Below, piece after piece: positions 43,352-55,000 of a DNA stretch of 64,000 nt. The notes under the pieces are model-generated. The model was not told the DNA's origin, made no database searches, and saw nothing but the letters and a program-made list of their open reading frames with translations. The stretch lies in NCBI GenBank assembly GCA_963828075.1, contig CAWHDH010000017.1:1178001-1242000 (forward strand), written 5' to 3'. Source of the stretch: JACCYI01 sp963828075. Its GTDB lineage: Bacteria; Actinomycetota; Thermoleophilia; Solirubrobacterales; Solirubrobacteraceae. Within the stretch, counting starts at the first letter, position 1. Each line of letters opens with the position of its first letter. The translations under genes and the position numbers were made by a program.

Positions 43352-44717
43352 TCACTTCGCAGCTGTTCATGCGGACCTCGCCGCTGGTGCAGGTGTCGCG
43401 GCCGCTCTGTCCCGTCAGGTCGTCAGAGCCCGCGCCGCCGTCGAGCGTGTCGTCGCCGTCGCCGCCCTTGAGCTCGTCGTTCCCACCGTCGCCGTCGATG
43501 ACGTCGGTGCCGCTTCCGCCGTCGATCTCGTCGTCGCCGTCGCCGCCGCAGATGACGTCGTTGCCGCTGCTGCCGTTGATCTCATCGGCTCCGCCGAGGC
43601 CGATGATGATGTCGCGGCCCGAGGTGCCCGCGATGACGTCGTTGCCGGCGGTCCCGACGATCGTCGGCTTCAGCCCACGGCAGGGCGGCACGACGACCTT
43701 GTAGGGGCATTGGCGCGCCGTGGTGTTGCCCGCACGGTCGCGCCCGGTGACCGTCGCCGTGAACGATCCGGCCTTGCGCGTATCCGCCAGGCCGTCGACC
43801 GGGGAGGCCGCCGGACCGGAGATGGCGTCCGTCACGTCGGCACTGACCTTTGTGATGCCGATCTGGCCGATGGTGAAGCTGGGCGCCGGGGTCTGGCACG
43901 TCACGACCGGCGGCGCGATGTCGCGCCTGATCGTCGTCGAGGCGGTCGCGGTCCCGCCTGCGGACGTCGCCTTGCAGGTCAACGTCTTGCCCGTGGTGTT
44001 GGACGTGATCGTGACCGTTCCGCAGCCGGTCGTGGAGCTGACCGGGGATTCCGGATCGGTGGCGCTCCAGCTCACGGTGACGTTCGAGACGTACCAGCCG
44101 TTGGTTCCGAGAGTGCCGGCCACGTTCGGCGTGATGACGGGCGCGGAGTAGTCGCCGGCGGGCCGCCACAGCCAGATGCCGCGGGCGTAGCTCTGCTCGT
44201 CGACGGTGCCCTGCGGGCCGACGCCGAAGCTGCCGCTCGCGGTCGTCATTGCGTGGCCCCAGCCGGCGCCCGCGCCGATGGGGGTGCCGCTCGCGTCCTT
44301 CGACGCCGTCCAGCCGCCGGTCCACTCGTTGTACGAGTAGTTCGTCCCGCCGGACGTCGTGTACCGCATGACGCTCAGGAAGGTCGACGCGGTCCCGAAG
44401 TACGCAAAGCCGGACACCGATGTCGGGCTGGTGGTCGCGAGCGTCGGTTCGTACTCGCGCAGGAGCTCGAGCACCTGCGCGTCGGTGGCCCAGACCCAGC
44501 CGTCGAGATTCTTGCCGCCGGCGGTGCCGGTGCACGCCGTCACGCCGTTCTGCGGGCAGGCGGCGGCCGCCTGGTTCCAGCTCACGTTGGTCGTCTCGTT
44601 GAGCTGGCGCCATTCGCGACCGTGGGTGTCGGTCAGTGCCATCGCCTGGCCGGGGGCGAGCAGGCCGAGGAGTAGGCCGCCCAGGACTGCGGGGAGGGTC
44701 ATCCGGTGCCGAGCCAC
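43344..44717 (-). CDS. Secreted protein with Ig-like domain and C-terminal RTX repeats
   Basis: The 457-residue product begins at GTG 44717 (MARHRMTLPAVLGGLLLGLL signal). The N-terminal domain (TDTHGREWRQLNETTNVSWN, NLDGWVWATDAQVLELLREY) resembles a recurrent secreted module with a conserved disulfide (ACPQNGVTACTG). A bacterial Ig-like domain (~200-265) and a second beta domain follow. From about 350 there are RTX repeats (GTAGNDVIAG, GGDGDDEIDG, GGDGDDTLDG) closed by a final Cys pair. The calcium-binding repeats suggest export and surface display. Confidence 0.8.
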   Translation of the reverse strand: MARHRMTLPAVLGGLLLGLLAPGQAMALTDTHGREWRQLNETTNVSWNQAAAACPQNGVTACTGTAGGKNLDGWVWATDAQVLELLREYEPTLATTSPTSVSGFAYFGTASTFLSVMRYTTSGGTNYSYNEWTGGWTASKDASGTPIGAGAGWGHAMTTASGSFGVGPQGTVDEQSYARGIWLWRPAGDYSAPVITPNVAGTLGTNGWYVSNVTVSWSATDPESPVSSTTGCGTVTITSNTTGKTLTCKATSAGGTATASTTIRRDIAPPVVTCQTPAPSFTIGQIGITKVSADVTDAISGPAASPVDGLADTRKAGSFTATVTGRDRAGNTTARQCPYKVVVPPCRGLKPTIVGTAGNDVIAGTSGRDIIIGLGGADEINGSSGNDVICGGDGDDEIDGGSGTDVIDGDGGNDELKGGDGDDTLDGGAGSDDLTGQSGRDTCTSGEVRMNSCEVIT

Positions 44718-44892
44718 GACGTCTCCGATCCGTCCGAGCCGGCGCCTCCCTGACGCTGGGTCAGTTTTGCACCCCCGCCGTCGACAAGCAACCGTTCGCG
44801 CCCAGTGGCTCCTCGGCGACTGACCGGTCATCCAACCGACAGGCGCTCGACAGTCACGCACCCGCGCGACCGTTGCGTGCGTGACCTCGAGG

Positions 44893-46767
44893 ATGGGATG
44901 GCCGATGGGCTCTGCACGTGGTGTTCTGGTGATCGCCGGTCTGGCGCTGCTCGCCGCATGGGCGCCGGCAGCGGGCGGTGACGCCGACGTCGGCGCGGCC
45001 GCGGTCGGCGACCTCACCCAGAAGGCCGGCCTCGCCGGCTGCGTGTCGCACACCGGCGCCGGCGGGTGCTTCGACGGCCGCGGGCTCGACGGCGCCGCCT
45101 CGGTCGCGTTGAGCCCCGACGGCACGAGCGCCTACGCCGCGACCGCCGAGAGCGACGCGGTCGCCATCTTCGACCGAGCCGCGGACGGCACGCTCACCCA
45201 AAAGGCGGGCGTGGCCGGGTGCATCGCCGAGCTGGCGGATGACGGCTGCGCCGACGGCCGCACGTTGCGCGTGCCGACCTCCTTGGTGGTCAGCCCCGAC
45301 GGCGCCAACGTGTACGCCGCCTCGAACTTCGAGGGCATCGCGGTGTTCGACCGCGCCGCGGACGGGACGCTCACCCAGAAGCCGGGCGCGGCGGGCTGCG
45401 TCGAGCCGACCGGGACCGCCGGTTGCACGGCAGCGCCGGCGCTCGACACGCCGACCGTGCTGACGATCAGCCCGGATGGCCAGTCGGTCTACGTCGGCTC
45501 GGTCTTCGGCGAGACGATCGCGGTCCTCGACCGGGCGCCCGGCGGCGCGCTCACGCCGAAGGCCGGCGCCGCCGGCTGCGTGTCCGAGAGCGGCGCCGCG
45601 CCCTGCTTGGACGGGCATGGCATCGCCAACGTCAGCCACCTCGCCGTCAGCGGCGACGGCATGAGCGTCTATTCCACCTCGTCGATCAGCGACGCGGTCG
45701 CGGTCTTCACCCGCGCGGCCGACGGCTCGCTCAGCCAGGCCACCACCACCGCGGGCTGCGTCTCCCACTTGGGTGGAGGCGGCTGCGCCAGCGGCCGCGC
45801 CCTGGAAAACGTCTCCTCAGCGGCGGTCAGCTCGGACAACCAGAACGTCTATGTGACCGCCGAAATCTCGCGTGCGGTGGCGGTGTTCGACCGCGCGGCC
45901 AACGGCACGCTGACGCAGAAGCCGGGCGCGGCGGGCTGCATCTCCAGCCTCGCCGGCTCGACCTGCGCCGTGGGCACCGCGCTCCACTTCGCCGACGCGC
46001 TGGCGCTCAGCCCGGACGGGAGGAGCGCCTACGCCGGCGCCGCGGAGAGCGACTCGATCGTCGCCTTCACCCGCGCCGGCGACGGCACGCTCACCCAGGC
46101 GGGCTGTGTCTCCGAGACCGGCGCCTCCGGCTGCGTCGACGGTCGCGGGCTGGACGGCGCCGGCTCGGTGGCGGTCGCCCCTGGCGGCGACAACGTCTAC
46201 GTCGCGGCGAGGAACAGCGAGGCGGTCGCCGTGTTCGACCGCGAGGACGGGCCGGACGTGCCCGGCTCGTGCGACGGGAAGCCCGCCACGATCGACCTCA
46301 ATCACGTCCACACCGGAGTGACCGTGACGGGCACCAAGAGCGACGACGTGATCGTCACGGGCGCGGGCAACGACATCGTGCGCGGCGGCACCGGCAACGA
46401 CACGATCTGCACGGGCGACGGCCTCGACACCGCCCAGGGCGACGCCGGCGACGACGCGCTGTTCGGCGGCGACGCCGCCGATAAGGTCAAGGGCGGCGCC
46501 GGCAACGACCGCCTGTCCGGCGGTGACGGCGCGGACGCGGTCGACGGCGGCGCGGGCGCCGACACGCTGCGCGGCGACGCCGGCGACGACAAGCTCAACG
46601 GCGGCGACAGCGAGGACGGCCTCATCGGCGGCGCCGGTGGCGACCTGCTCGCCGGTGGCGGCGGCGTCGACCGCTGCGCCGGCGACGATGACGGCGGCCC
46701 GGCGCTCCCCGGCCGCGACCGGACGACCGCCGCCAACGACTGCGAGACCGTCGTCGAGGTGCCCTGA
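44893..46767 (+). CDS. Secreted beta-propeller fused to RTX calcium-binding repeats
   Basis: The product is about 624 residues from ATG 44893; the frame is also open from GTG 44881, and ATG 44905 is equally possible. After a signal (SARGVLVIAGLALLAAWAPA) come about seven ~55-residue units of the lactonase/YVTN type. Each has a disulfide-like AGCVSxxGxxGC element, a SPDGxxVYxA strand and an AVFDRAADGTLTQ turn. From ~480 the protein switches to RTX repeats (GGTGNDTICT, GGAGNDRLSG, GGAGADTLRG). The fusion suggests a calcium-dependent extracellular scaffold or adhesin. Confidence 0.8.
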   Translation: MGWPMGSARGVLVIAGLALLAAWAPAAGGDADVGAAAVGDLTQKAGLAGCVSHTGAGGCFDGRGLDGAASVALSPDGTSAYAATAESDAVAIFDRAADGTLTQKAGVAGCIAELADDGCADGRTLRVPTSLVVSPDGANVYAASNFEGIAVFDRAADGTLTQKPGAAGCVEPTGTAGCTAAPALDTPTVLTISPDGQSVYVGSVFGETIAVLDRAPGGALTPKAGAAGCVSESGAAPCLDGHGIANVSHLAVSGDGMSVYSTSSISDAVAVFTRAADGSLSQATTTAGCVSHLGGGGCASGRALENVSSAAVSSDNQNVYVTAEISRAVAVFDRAANGTLTQKPGAAGCISSLAGSTCAVGTALHFADALALSPDGRSAYAGAAESDSIVAFTRAGDGTLTQAGCVSETGASGCVDGRGLDGAGSVAVAPGGDNVYVAARNSEAVAVFDREDGPDVPGSCDGKPATIDLNHVHTGVTVTGTKSDDVIVTGAGNDIVRGGTGNDTICTGDGLDTAQGDAGDDALFGGDAADKVKGGAGNDRLSGGDGADAVDGGAGADTLRGDAGDDKLNGGDSEDGLIGGAGGDLLAGGGGVDRCAGDDDGGPALPGRDRTTAANDCETVVEVP

Positions 46768-47184
46768 CGGGAGCAGGCTTCAGGCGCCCGCGGCGAGCAC
46801 GGCGTACTTGCCGGCCCTACTCCGGGTGTCCGGATGCGTCTCGCCTACTCCCCTGGAGAACATTCGCAGCTGCGTCGACGACGGCCGCAGCCGTCTCCGT
46901 CGATCCCAGCCCGGCTCACTTCGCCTCCGCGCCTTGCTCGACGGACGAACGTCGGCTGACGCCGCTCCTAGCCCGTGCCGGCGCCGGCCTTGAAATGGTC
47001 GAGGACGGTGGCCGCGCTGAGCGCGGTGTTGTAGACGGAAACATCTGGGTGATCGGCGCCCGCTCTCGCCGACTCGAGGCCCTGGCACGCGGCGAGCAAC
47101 CGGATTAGCACCGCGGGCTCGGGGTATGGACACCTCGCCGGGGGCGCGCAAGCCACGCCTGACCACGGTTCCTCAGGGGGGAAC
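46768..47184. other. 417-bp gap with a possible LamG remnant
   Basis: No complete gene is visible. The right end contains the GGGGGGAAC ribosome binding site for the LVIVD gene. The minus strand carries a short fragment described separately. Confidence 0.5.
46968..47050 (-). pseudogene. C-terminal fragment of a LamG/concanavalin-A-like domain
   Basis: The minus-strand frame ends with DVSVYNTALSAATVLDHFKA followed by GAGTG and a stop. This is the standard closing strand of LamG domains (VxVYxxALSxxxVxxHxxAG). The sequence before it (GADHP and upstream) has no LamG features. I infer a leftover 3' end of a deleted gene. It is short, so chance similarity is possible. Confidence 0.4.
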
Positions 47185-48879
47185 ATGAAACGCATCTGGA
47201 GGACGTTCGCCGTCGCCTGCACGGTCGGGATGGCGATCACAGGCGGTACGGCACTCGCGCACGACCCCGAAGTCTCGGGAACGCCGCTGAACAGCCCGTT
47301 CGGCAAGAAGTTCTGGTTCGTCGAGAACTTCCAAACCGCCCAGAACCCGTTCAACCCGGCCAATACCCACGTCACCAGCTCGGACATCGCGTTCTGGGGC
47401 GACCTGGCCTACGTGGGCGACTACGGCGGCTTCCGCGTCTTCGACATCTCCGAGACCGAGCCCTCGCTCGTGTCGGACGTGCGCTGCTATGGCCCGCAGG
47501 GCGACCCGTCGGTGTTCGACACTAACGGCGACGGCGGCGCCGACACGCTCGTGCTGTCCGTGGACTCCGTGCTGGCCGGACCGGCCTGCGGCGCCGGCCC
47601 GGTGACCAAGGACCCGGCGACCGGTCGCTATCCGGACGGTGCGTGGGAGGGCCTGCGGATCTTCGACATCTCCAATCCGGCCGCGCCCCAGCAGATCGCC
47701 ACGGTCTACCAGGACTGCGGCTCGCACACGAACACGCTGCTGCCCGCGCCGGACGAGCAGTCCATGTACGTGCTCAACTCGAGCTACCCGCTGGCCGAGG
47801 GACCGACCTGCGGTCCGCTCGGCGCACAGCAGGGCCGCGCGGTCAACCACGGCGTCGTCCAGGTCGTGAAGGTGCCGTTCAGCAACCCGGCGGCCGCGGC
47901 CGAGCTCACGGAGTTGCCGATCACCTATCCCGGCGACGCGGACGGGGTCTACAAGCCGGTCAGCGAGCACGGCATCACCGCACCGCTGGACAACTTCCTG
48001 GGCTGCCACGACCTGAGCGCCTTCCCGGCGAAGGGCATCGTCGGGGCCGCCTGCGGCGAGCAGGCCCAGGTCTGGAACATCGACCGGAACAGCGGCCTGC
48101 CCGACACGCAGCACCCGCGGTGGGCCTACGACCAGCCGAACGTCGACTTCTGGCATTCGGCCACGTTCAGTTGGGACGGCAAGATTGCCAACTTCATCGA
48201 CGAGTCCTTCGGCGACGGTTGCCCGGCCGAGACGACCAAGACCGGTGGCGTGAGCGACGAGCCGCGCGTGTTCCGGACCGGCAACATGTTCTTCTTCAAC
48301 ACGCGCAGCGGCGAGCTGTACTCCGAGTACCGCAACCCGCGGCCGACCAACGACGAGGTCAGCCCGACCACCGGGAAGTACTGCTCCTCGCACCTCGGCA
48401 TCCCGGTTCCCGCCAAGGACCGCTACCTGCTGGTCAACGCGTACTACCGCGGCGGCTCGGCGGTGATCGACTTCGACAACCCCCGCAGGCCCAAGGAGAT
48501 CGCGTTCGCCGACATGGACGGCACGAACACGTGGTCGGCGTACACGTACCCGCGGGCGTCAGGACGCTCGAAGCACATCCCGGTGTACTCGAACGACGGC
48601 CTGAGCCGGAACTACGGGACGGCCACCGAGCCGAGGTATCCGGAGGCGGCGTACGGCTTCGAGCGGTTCATCGCAAAGCTCCGCGGGCGCGTGAAGCTGG
48701 TCGGACTCGACCGCCTCAACCCGCAGCTGCAGGAGCAGGTGATCGAGCAGCGCAAGGACGACGGGTCTGACTGGGACGATGCCGACGCAGCCAGGCGCGG
48801 CAAGCCGCGTACGTACGCGAAGAGCCGTCCGGCAGCGCCGGGTGCGCGCAACCAGTCGGCGCGGCACTACACGAAGTAG
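47185..48879 (+). CDS. Secreted LVIVD-repeat protein
   Basis: The 564-residue product has a signal peptide (MKRIWRTFAVACTVGMAITG, cleavage near ALA-HD). LVIVD-type propeller repeats follow: AFWGDLAYVGDYGGFRVFDI, GLRIFDISNPAAPQQIATVY, LGCHDLSAFPAKGIVGAACG and AVIDFDNPRRPKEIAFADM. His and Asp residues in HxxD and GCHD settings could bind metal. The C-terminus is basic. The family is widespread in actinobacteria with unknown substrate. It is preceded by a good ribosome binding site and followed by a strong terminator at 48890. Confidence 0.83.
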   Translation: MKRIWRTFAVACTVGMAITGGTALAHDPEVSGTPLNSPFGKKFWFVENFQTAQNPFNPANTHVTSSDIAFWGDLAYVGDYGGFRVFDISETEPSLVSDVRCYGPQGDPSVFDTNGDGGADTLVLSVDSVLAGPACGAGPVTKDPATGRYPDGAWEGLRIFDISNPAAPQQIATVYQDCGSHTNTLLPAPDEQSMYVLNSSYPLAEGPTCGPLGAQQGRAVNHGVVQVVKVPFSNPAAAAELTELPITYPGDADGVYKPVSEHGITAPLDNFLGCHDLSAFPAKGIVGAACGEQAQVWNIDRNSGLPDTQHPRWAYDQPNVDFWHSATFSWDGKIANFIDESFGDGCPAETTKTGGVSDEPRVFRTGNMFFFNTRSGELYSEYRNPRPTNDEVSPTTGKYCSSHLGIPVPAKDRYLLVNAYYRGGSAVIDFDNPRRPKEIAFADMDGTNTWSAYTYPRASGRSKHIPVYSNDGLSRNYGTATEPRYPEAAYGFERFIAKLRGRVKLVGLDRLNPQLQEQVIEQRKDDGSDWDDADAARRGKPRTYAKSRPAAPGARNQSARHYTK

Positions 48880-48889
48880 CGAGCACAGG

Positions 48890-48916
48890 TGGCCCGTCCG
48901 CCGTGCGGACGGGCCA
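48890..48916 (+). terminator. Perfect hairpin after the LVIVD gene
   Basis: TGGCCCGTCCGC (48890-48901) pairs with GCGGACGGGCCA (48905-48916) across a 3-nt loop, starting 10 bp past the stop codon. There is no T-run, as is usual in high-GC actinobacteria. Confidence 0.8.
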
Positions 48917-49080
48917 TCGATTCGGGAGGCACGGACGACGGCGCCGCGCTGGCTCCCGCGGAGGCGCGGTGCCCGAATCGTCGAGAAGTTCCCACACTCG
49001 CGCAGTGCAGGCCGCTAGCGTCGCGGCCGACGAACGGACGAAGCCGACCGGGCCGCCGGTGGCTCGCCGCGAGGAGAACA

Positions 49081-52000
49081 ATGGTGCCACCGACCGACCC
49101 GCCGCTTCAGAGCGCGGCCCTACAGGATCTGTACGACCGCCTCGCGACAGCGGGCTCGGCGTTCACCCTGGACCCGGCTCAGCAGCCGGCGCTCAAATCG
49201 CTGACGGGGATCCTGGAGGCTCCACTCGGCGTCAAGGACGGCAAGCTGGCACTCGTCAACGCGACGGTGGCCACGAAAGCCGACCCGGAGTCTGTGAGGA
49301 TGACCGCCCGCGGCAGCCTGCTAGGTGCGCAAGCGACCGCCACGTTCGTGTTCAGCGACGTGGGCGGGAAGGTCGAGAGCAGGCTGCGGTTTCCGATCGG
49401 GGCCTACGCGGTCAGCCGACTCGCCGACGACAAGGTGCTGCCGGCGGGCACGCTCCCGGTTGCGGACGGGTCGTCGCTGGAGCGGGTCGTGCTCACCGTC
49501 TCCACTCCCGACGACGGAATGATCGTCTTCAACGGCCGGCTCGTGCGCGACACGTCCGATTCGGCGCCGGCCTTCCTGCTTCGTCGTGCCAAGCCGCCCG
49601 CGGCTCCACCCGGGGGTCCGGTGCCGGCTGCGGCGTATCTGTTCGCCGCGAACCTGGGAGCGGACCCCGCGGGTGTGACGCTCCCTCCGGTCCAGGACGT
49701 CGTGGGACTGCGCGACGCGCGGCTGGTCGCCTATCACGTGCCCGCCGAGCCGCAGCCCGCCGTCGAGGACGACGCCGAGGAGCCCATCCCCAAGGGCCTG
49801 CTCGACCTGATCTCGGCCGCGACGGCGCTCGTCGCGGATCCGCGGCTGCGGACGCCGCTTCCGAGTAGGCTCCCCGCCGGTCTCACGCTCGCCCCAAACC
49901 GCGGGATCGTGCTGGCGGCGAAGCTCGACCTTGGCAGCCCGAAGCTGCTCGAAGGCCTGCTGGGCCTCCTGCCGTCCGGCACCGGCGATCTCACGCTCGT
50001 GGGTGTCATCGATGCAGCGAACCTCGAGAAGAGCCGCTTTGCGGCCGCTCTGCCGGACGTGAGCTTCGGCGGCGTCGCCATCGAACGACCCGTCGTCCGG
50101 TTCAGGGGCATCTCCGCGCCCGAGCTCGGGCTGAGCTGCCAGGTCGGCGCAACCGTGTTCGGGCAGGCTTTCCGCTTCCACGGCGACCTCGCGATCAAGA
50201 ACACCTCGGTCACGGGGACGATCGCCATGGCGCCGCCGGACCCGACCGCGAACGTGCCGGCTCCAGCCCGGTCCTTCGAGGCCTTCGGGATCCCGGGGTT
50301 CGTCGTCGAGGATCCCGAGCTCGAGCTCGGGTACACGTTCGCGGTGGGCGCGAAGGCCGCCACGTCCACGCTGACCGTGCAGGGCGGTTTCCCGTTCGGA
50401 CCCGTTCCGGGCGCCGGGACCGAGGACAAGCGCCCGAGGATCCGCGCCACGCTGCGCCTCGAGGGCGGCAGACCGGTGCTCCTGGAGGCCGCCATCCCGG
50501 ACGAGCACGAGCCGCTGTCGCTCGCGCAGCTGCTCATGCAGTGCATCGGCGGCCCGAATGCGTGGCCGGCTGAGTGGCTGGACGTCGAGCTGAACCCGGG
50601 CACCAGGATCTACTACTTCGACGGGGACCCGGCGAGCGCAGCGGGCGCCGGCGTCGGCGCCGCGACGGGCGGCGGCGAGAAGTCCGATCACGAGGACGGC
50701 CTCAACGTCGACGCACATATGACGCTGCAGCTCGTGAAGGACATCCCGGTGCGCCTCACGCTCAGGGCCGCCAAGGGAGCCACGGACACGACGGGCCGGC
50801 GCTCCTTCAACGGCATCAAGGGGTCGGTGGGTCTCGAGGAGCCGATCAAGCTGTACTGCGTCGAGCTCGCCGGCGACAAGCTGAGCACGGACAAGCGCAC
50901 GTACGCCGGCGGGCCGGCGCTGACGATCGACACGAATCGTGCTCCGGCCACAGCCGCCGGCGCCCCGGCGACGCCCCGTTTCGGGCTCGATGCGGGCGTC
51001 AACCTGTTCGGCAAGGCGATCGCGCACACGGCGGTCACGATCGGTCGTGCGACCGGCGGCGCGACGAGGCTCGACGCCACGCTGGCCCTGTCCGGCGCGT
51101 TCGGCCCGTTCAAGGATCCGAGCCTCGAGCTGTCGTATGTCCGCCTGCGCAGCGGGGACACGCTGACGATCGAGAACTGGCCGGTGATGCAGCTTCCGGA
51201 CAACGTCGTCGACATCGTCAAGGTGCTCGGGAGCGCGCTGAGCGCCGGCGGCAAGTCGGGCTGCAGCAAGGTGGGCGATCTGACGGCTACGCGCCTGCAC
51301 GCGCGCTATGAGGCAAAGCCGTCCCTCGCGCTCGCCGGGGACAAGCTGAGGTTCTCGCTGGTGGTGACGTGCCGGTTCTTCCCGACGGACCCGGGCAGTT
51401 CGCCGACCGCCGACCCGTTCTTGACGAAATCGCTGCCCCCGATCACGGTGGACGTCGAGCCGACGACGAGCATCGACGAGCTGGGCCAGCGACTGGTGGA
51501 CGGCGTCGCGGCCTCCCCCGCGACGTTCGGCAAGGCCCTCATGGAGGACCCGGGTGATTTCGCGGCCTTCCTGGCGATGACGTTCGCCGATGACGCGCTC
51601 AAGGTCGCGTTGAACTTCGCCTGTCGCGACCTGGTGCCACGAATCGTGCCGTTCACCGACCTCGCGGCCAAGGCGCTCCTCGGGATCGTCGGGGCGTTGA
51701 CCGCCGACGCCGCCAAGCGCGCGATCCAGAACGCGATCACGAGGGCGCCGGCGACCGACAGCGCCGCACCCGGCGATCTCGAGCTCGGGTTCAATCCCGA
51801 CGGATCGGTCACCGCGACCTGGAGCGCGGTCGCTGTCGGCGACCCCCAGCACGTCCAGTACGTGTTCGTCCTGACGGACGTGACGACGATCCCTTCGAGC
51901 GTCGTCGCGACACAGACCGTGGTCGATCCGACGGTCACCATCGCCGGCGTCGGCCGCGGCAGGAGCTACACCGGCACCGTTCGCGTCCTCATCGGCGACA

Positions 52001-55000
52001 CGCTCGGCCCGCCGTCGGGCGACGTGCAGCTCTTCACCGTCGGCAAGCCACGGCTCAACCGCTTGACGTACGCCGACGGGCAGCTGCACGTCGATTGGAC
52101 GGTGGGCGCGTTCGCGACCGGCCACGAGCTGCAGATCGGGCCCAGCGGCCAGCCGCTCGCGAGCGCGACCGTCGGCGGCAGCGAGCATGAAGGCACGATC
52201 GGCTTGGATGCTGCCGGGCTCGAGCCCGGCAGCTGGCCGGTCCGGGTCATAGCGCGGCGCGACGACCCGGGTGTGCCGCCGCAGCGATTCGCGTCCGATG
52301 AGGTCGCGATCACGAAGTACGCCGCGCCCACGACCGTGCTGTCCTACGAAAGCCCGAAGCTGCAAGCGAGCGTGACCGGCGACGGGGACACCGCCGTCGT
52401 GACGTTCCGCGACCCGACCGGAGATCCGGTCGGACTGCCCATCAGCGTGCCGTTCAGCGCCCGTACGGCGACGGCCGAGCTCGATGTCCCGCAGCCGGCG
52501 GCCGGGATCTGGACCGCGACCGCGATCGCGATCGCGGTCGGGCAGCTACCCAGCGCGCCCAGCGCCGCGGCGAGCCTGGCCCCGGCGATCCCCCCATCGA
52601 GCGTCGCCGCGCGCCGCGACGGCAACACCGTGACGGTGACGTGGCACGCCGACCCTCAGGCCGCCGCGACGGACACCAGGTACCAGGTCAAGCTCTCCGG
52701 CGACCGGCACGCCACGCTGGTCGGGACCGGCGTCGGGTCGAGCTCGGCGTCGATCGACCTCGACGACGCAGCGGCCTCCGACGCCCTGCGCGTGCAGGTG
52801 CGGGCGCTGAGCCCCGGGAACCTCAGCGACTGGAGCGCCCCGGTGCCGATCGCGCTCGGCGCGCCCAGCGGCCTGCACCTGCGCTTCAAGCCCGACCGGC
52901 AGGTGGTGATCGCGACCTGGGACCCGATCGCCGGGACCTCGGTGCACTACGAGGTGGAGTTGACCAACTCCAGCAACGCCGCCGTGACATCGACCGTGAC
53001 AGAGCCGACGGCGACGATCGACGCACCGGGCGGCATGGAGTACCACGTCCGGGTGCGCGTGCACGGTGACCACGCCCTGTGGTCGGACAGCGTCCAGCTC
53101 TTCGCGGTTGGCAAGCCCGTGCTGACCGCCGCGGTGTACGCCGACGGGCGGGTGACCGCCTCCTGGACGGCGGCCCCGTTCGCGACCTCCTACGAGGTGC
53201 AGGCGGGACCCGGCGACAGCCCGTTCGCGCACGGCTACGGCGACGTGAGGACCGGCTCGGTCGACGTCGAGCCCGGCCTGCTGCCGGTCGGGGACTCGCC
53301 CGTGCGGATCGTCGCGTGGCGCTACGACCCGGGTGCGGAGCAGCAGAGCGCATCGGACCCGCTCATGATCACCAAACTCGCCGCGCCGACGACGACGCTG
53401 TCCTACGCGGGCCCCGAGCTCACCGCGCTTGTGACCGGCGCGGGCGAGATCGCCACCGTGACGTTCCGCGATCCGAGCGGGAATGCCGTGGGACCGCCGC
53501 AGAGCGTGCCCTTCAGCGGCGGGTCGGCCCAGGCCACGCTGAACATCGCGTCGCCATCCGGGACCTGGACCGCGACCGCGACCGCCACCGCGGCGGGCCA
53601 GGCCCCGAGCGACCCCAGCCCGCCGGCGCGCCTGGCACCCGCGGTCGATCTGGCGAAGGTCACCGGCCGCCAGGACGGCGGAACCCTCGAGGTCCGGTGG
53701 GTCGACCCGGACGCGGCGCCGACCACGAGGTACTGGGTCACCGTCGCGGGCATGGACGGGGTTCTCACCCCGGCCGGGGCGACCTCGCAGGAGCTCCCCG
53801 TCCCACACTCCGTGACCTCCGGCACGCGCATGGCTCAGGTGGCAGCGCTCAAGGCCCCCGACAACCGCAGCGCGTGGAGCGACCCGGTCGGAGTCCCGGT
53901 CCTCGGCGCGCCGACCGGCCTGCGCCTGCGGCTCGACCCCGGCAAGCAGGCGGTGATCGCCGGCTGGGACCCCGCCACCGTCGACCGTGTCTCCTACCTC
54001 GTCGCCATCACGCGAGCCGACGACGAGAACCCGATCAGGCAGATCGTCAGCGATCCGACGGCCACGATCCCGATCCCGGGCGCCGCGGAGTACCACGCCA
54101 AGGTCTGCCTGCTGGCACCCGGCTCGTCCGGCCCGTGGTCGTCGGAGGTCACGCTCATCGTCGTCGGCGCGCCTGCGCTGACCGCCGCGACCTACGCGAA
54201 CGGGACCGTGACCGCGCACTTCAAGCCGGGCGCGTTCGCCAGCCGCCACGAGCTGCAGGTCGGGCCCAGCGACCAGGTGCTCGCGCGGCTGACCGTCGAC
54301 GGCGACGCGCAGGAGGGCTCGGTCGCCCTGAACGGCAGCGCGCTCCGGCCCGGCAGCTGGCCGGTCCGGATCATCGCGCTGCGCGACGATCCGGGCGCAC
54401 CCCAGCAGCACAGCTCGTCCGACGAGCTCACGATCACGAAGTACGCCGCTCCGGTCACGACGCTCTCCTTCGACGGCACCAACCTCACCGCGGATGTGAC
54501 CGGCGACGGCGAGAGCGCCTCCGTGACATTCCACGATTCGCGCGGAGGTCAGCTCACCGCACCGCCGAGCGCACCGTTCATCGGCAGGCACGCAACGGTC
54601 GCGGTCGTGGCGGCGCCCGGCGCGACATGGACCGCGACCGCAATCGCCACCGCGGACGGCCAGATCCCGAGCGACCCCGGCGCCCCAGCCAGCCTCACCC
54701 CGGCCGTCGCACCGGCGAACGTCACCGCGCGTCAGGACGGCCTCGTGATCGTCGCGTGGGACGCCGACCCGTCCGCGGCGGCGACGCGGACGAGGTACGA
54801 AGCCGAGCTCAGCGAGGAGGCCCGGGTGGCCACCCCCGTCGCGGCGACCTCGGCATCGATCGGGTTCCGCGTCGGACCGCAGATCGTCACCCGGACGGCT
54901 CGCGTGCGTGCGATCACCCTGGATGGGGCGAGCGCGAGCGCCTGGAGCGCGGCCGTGTCGATCGACGTGCTCGGGGCACCCGCGGGCGTGAAGCTGCGCT

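Noticed and set aside
43400..43640. Short regular repeats suggesting a CRISPR-like or tandem array
   Set aside because: They are the codons of RTX GGxGxD repeats inside a reading frame; there are no spacers.
49321..52365. A 1014-residue open frame on the minus strand
   Set aside because: It is antisense to the giant fibronectin protein, rich in Arg, Asp and Glu with no family motifs, and is a typical high-GC shadow frame.
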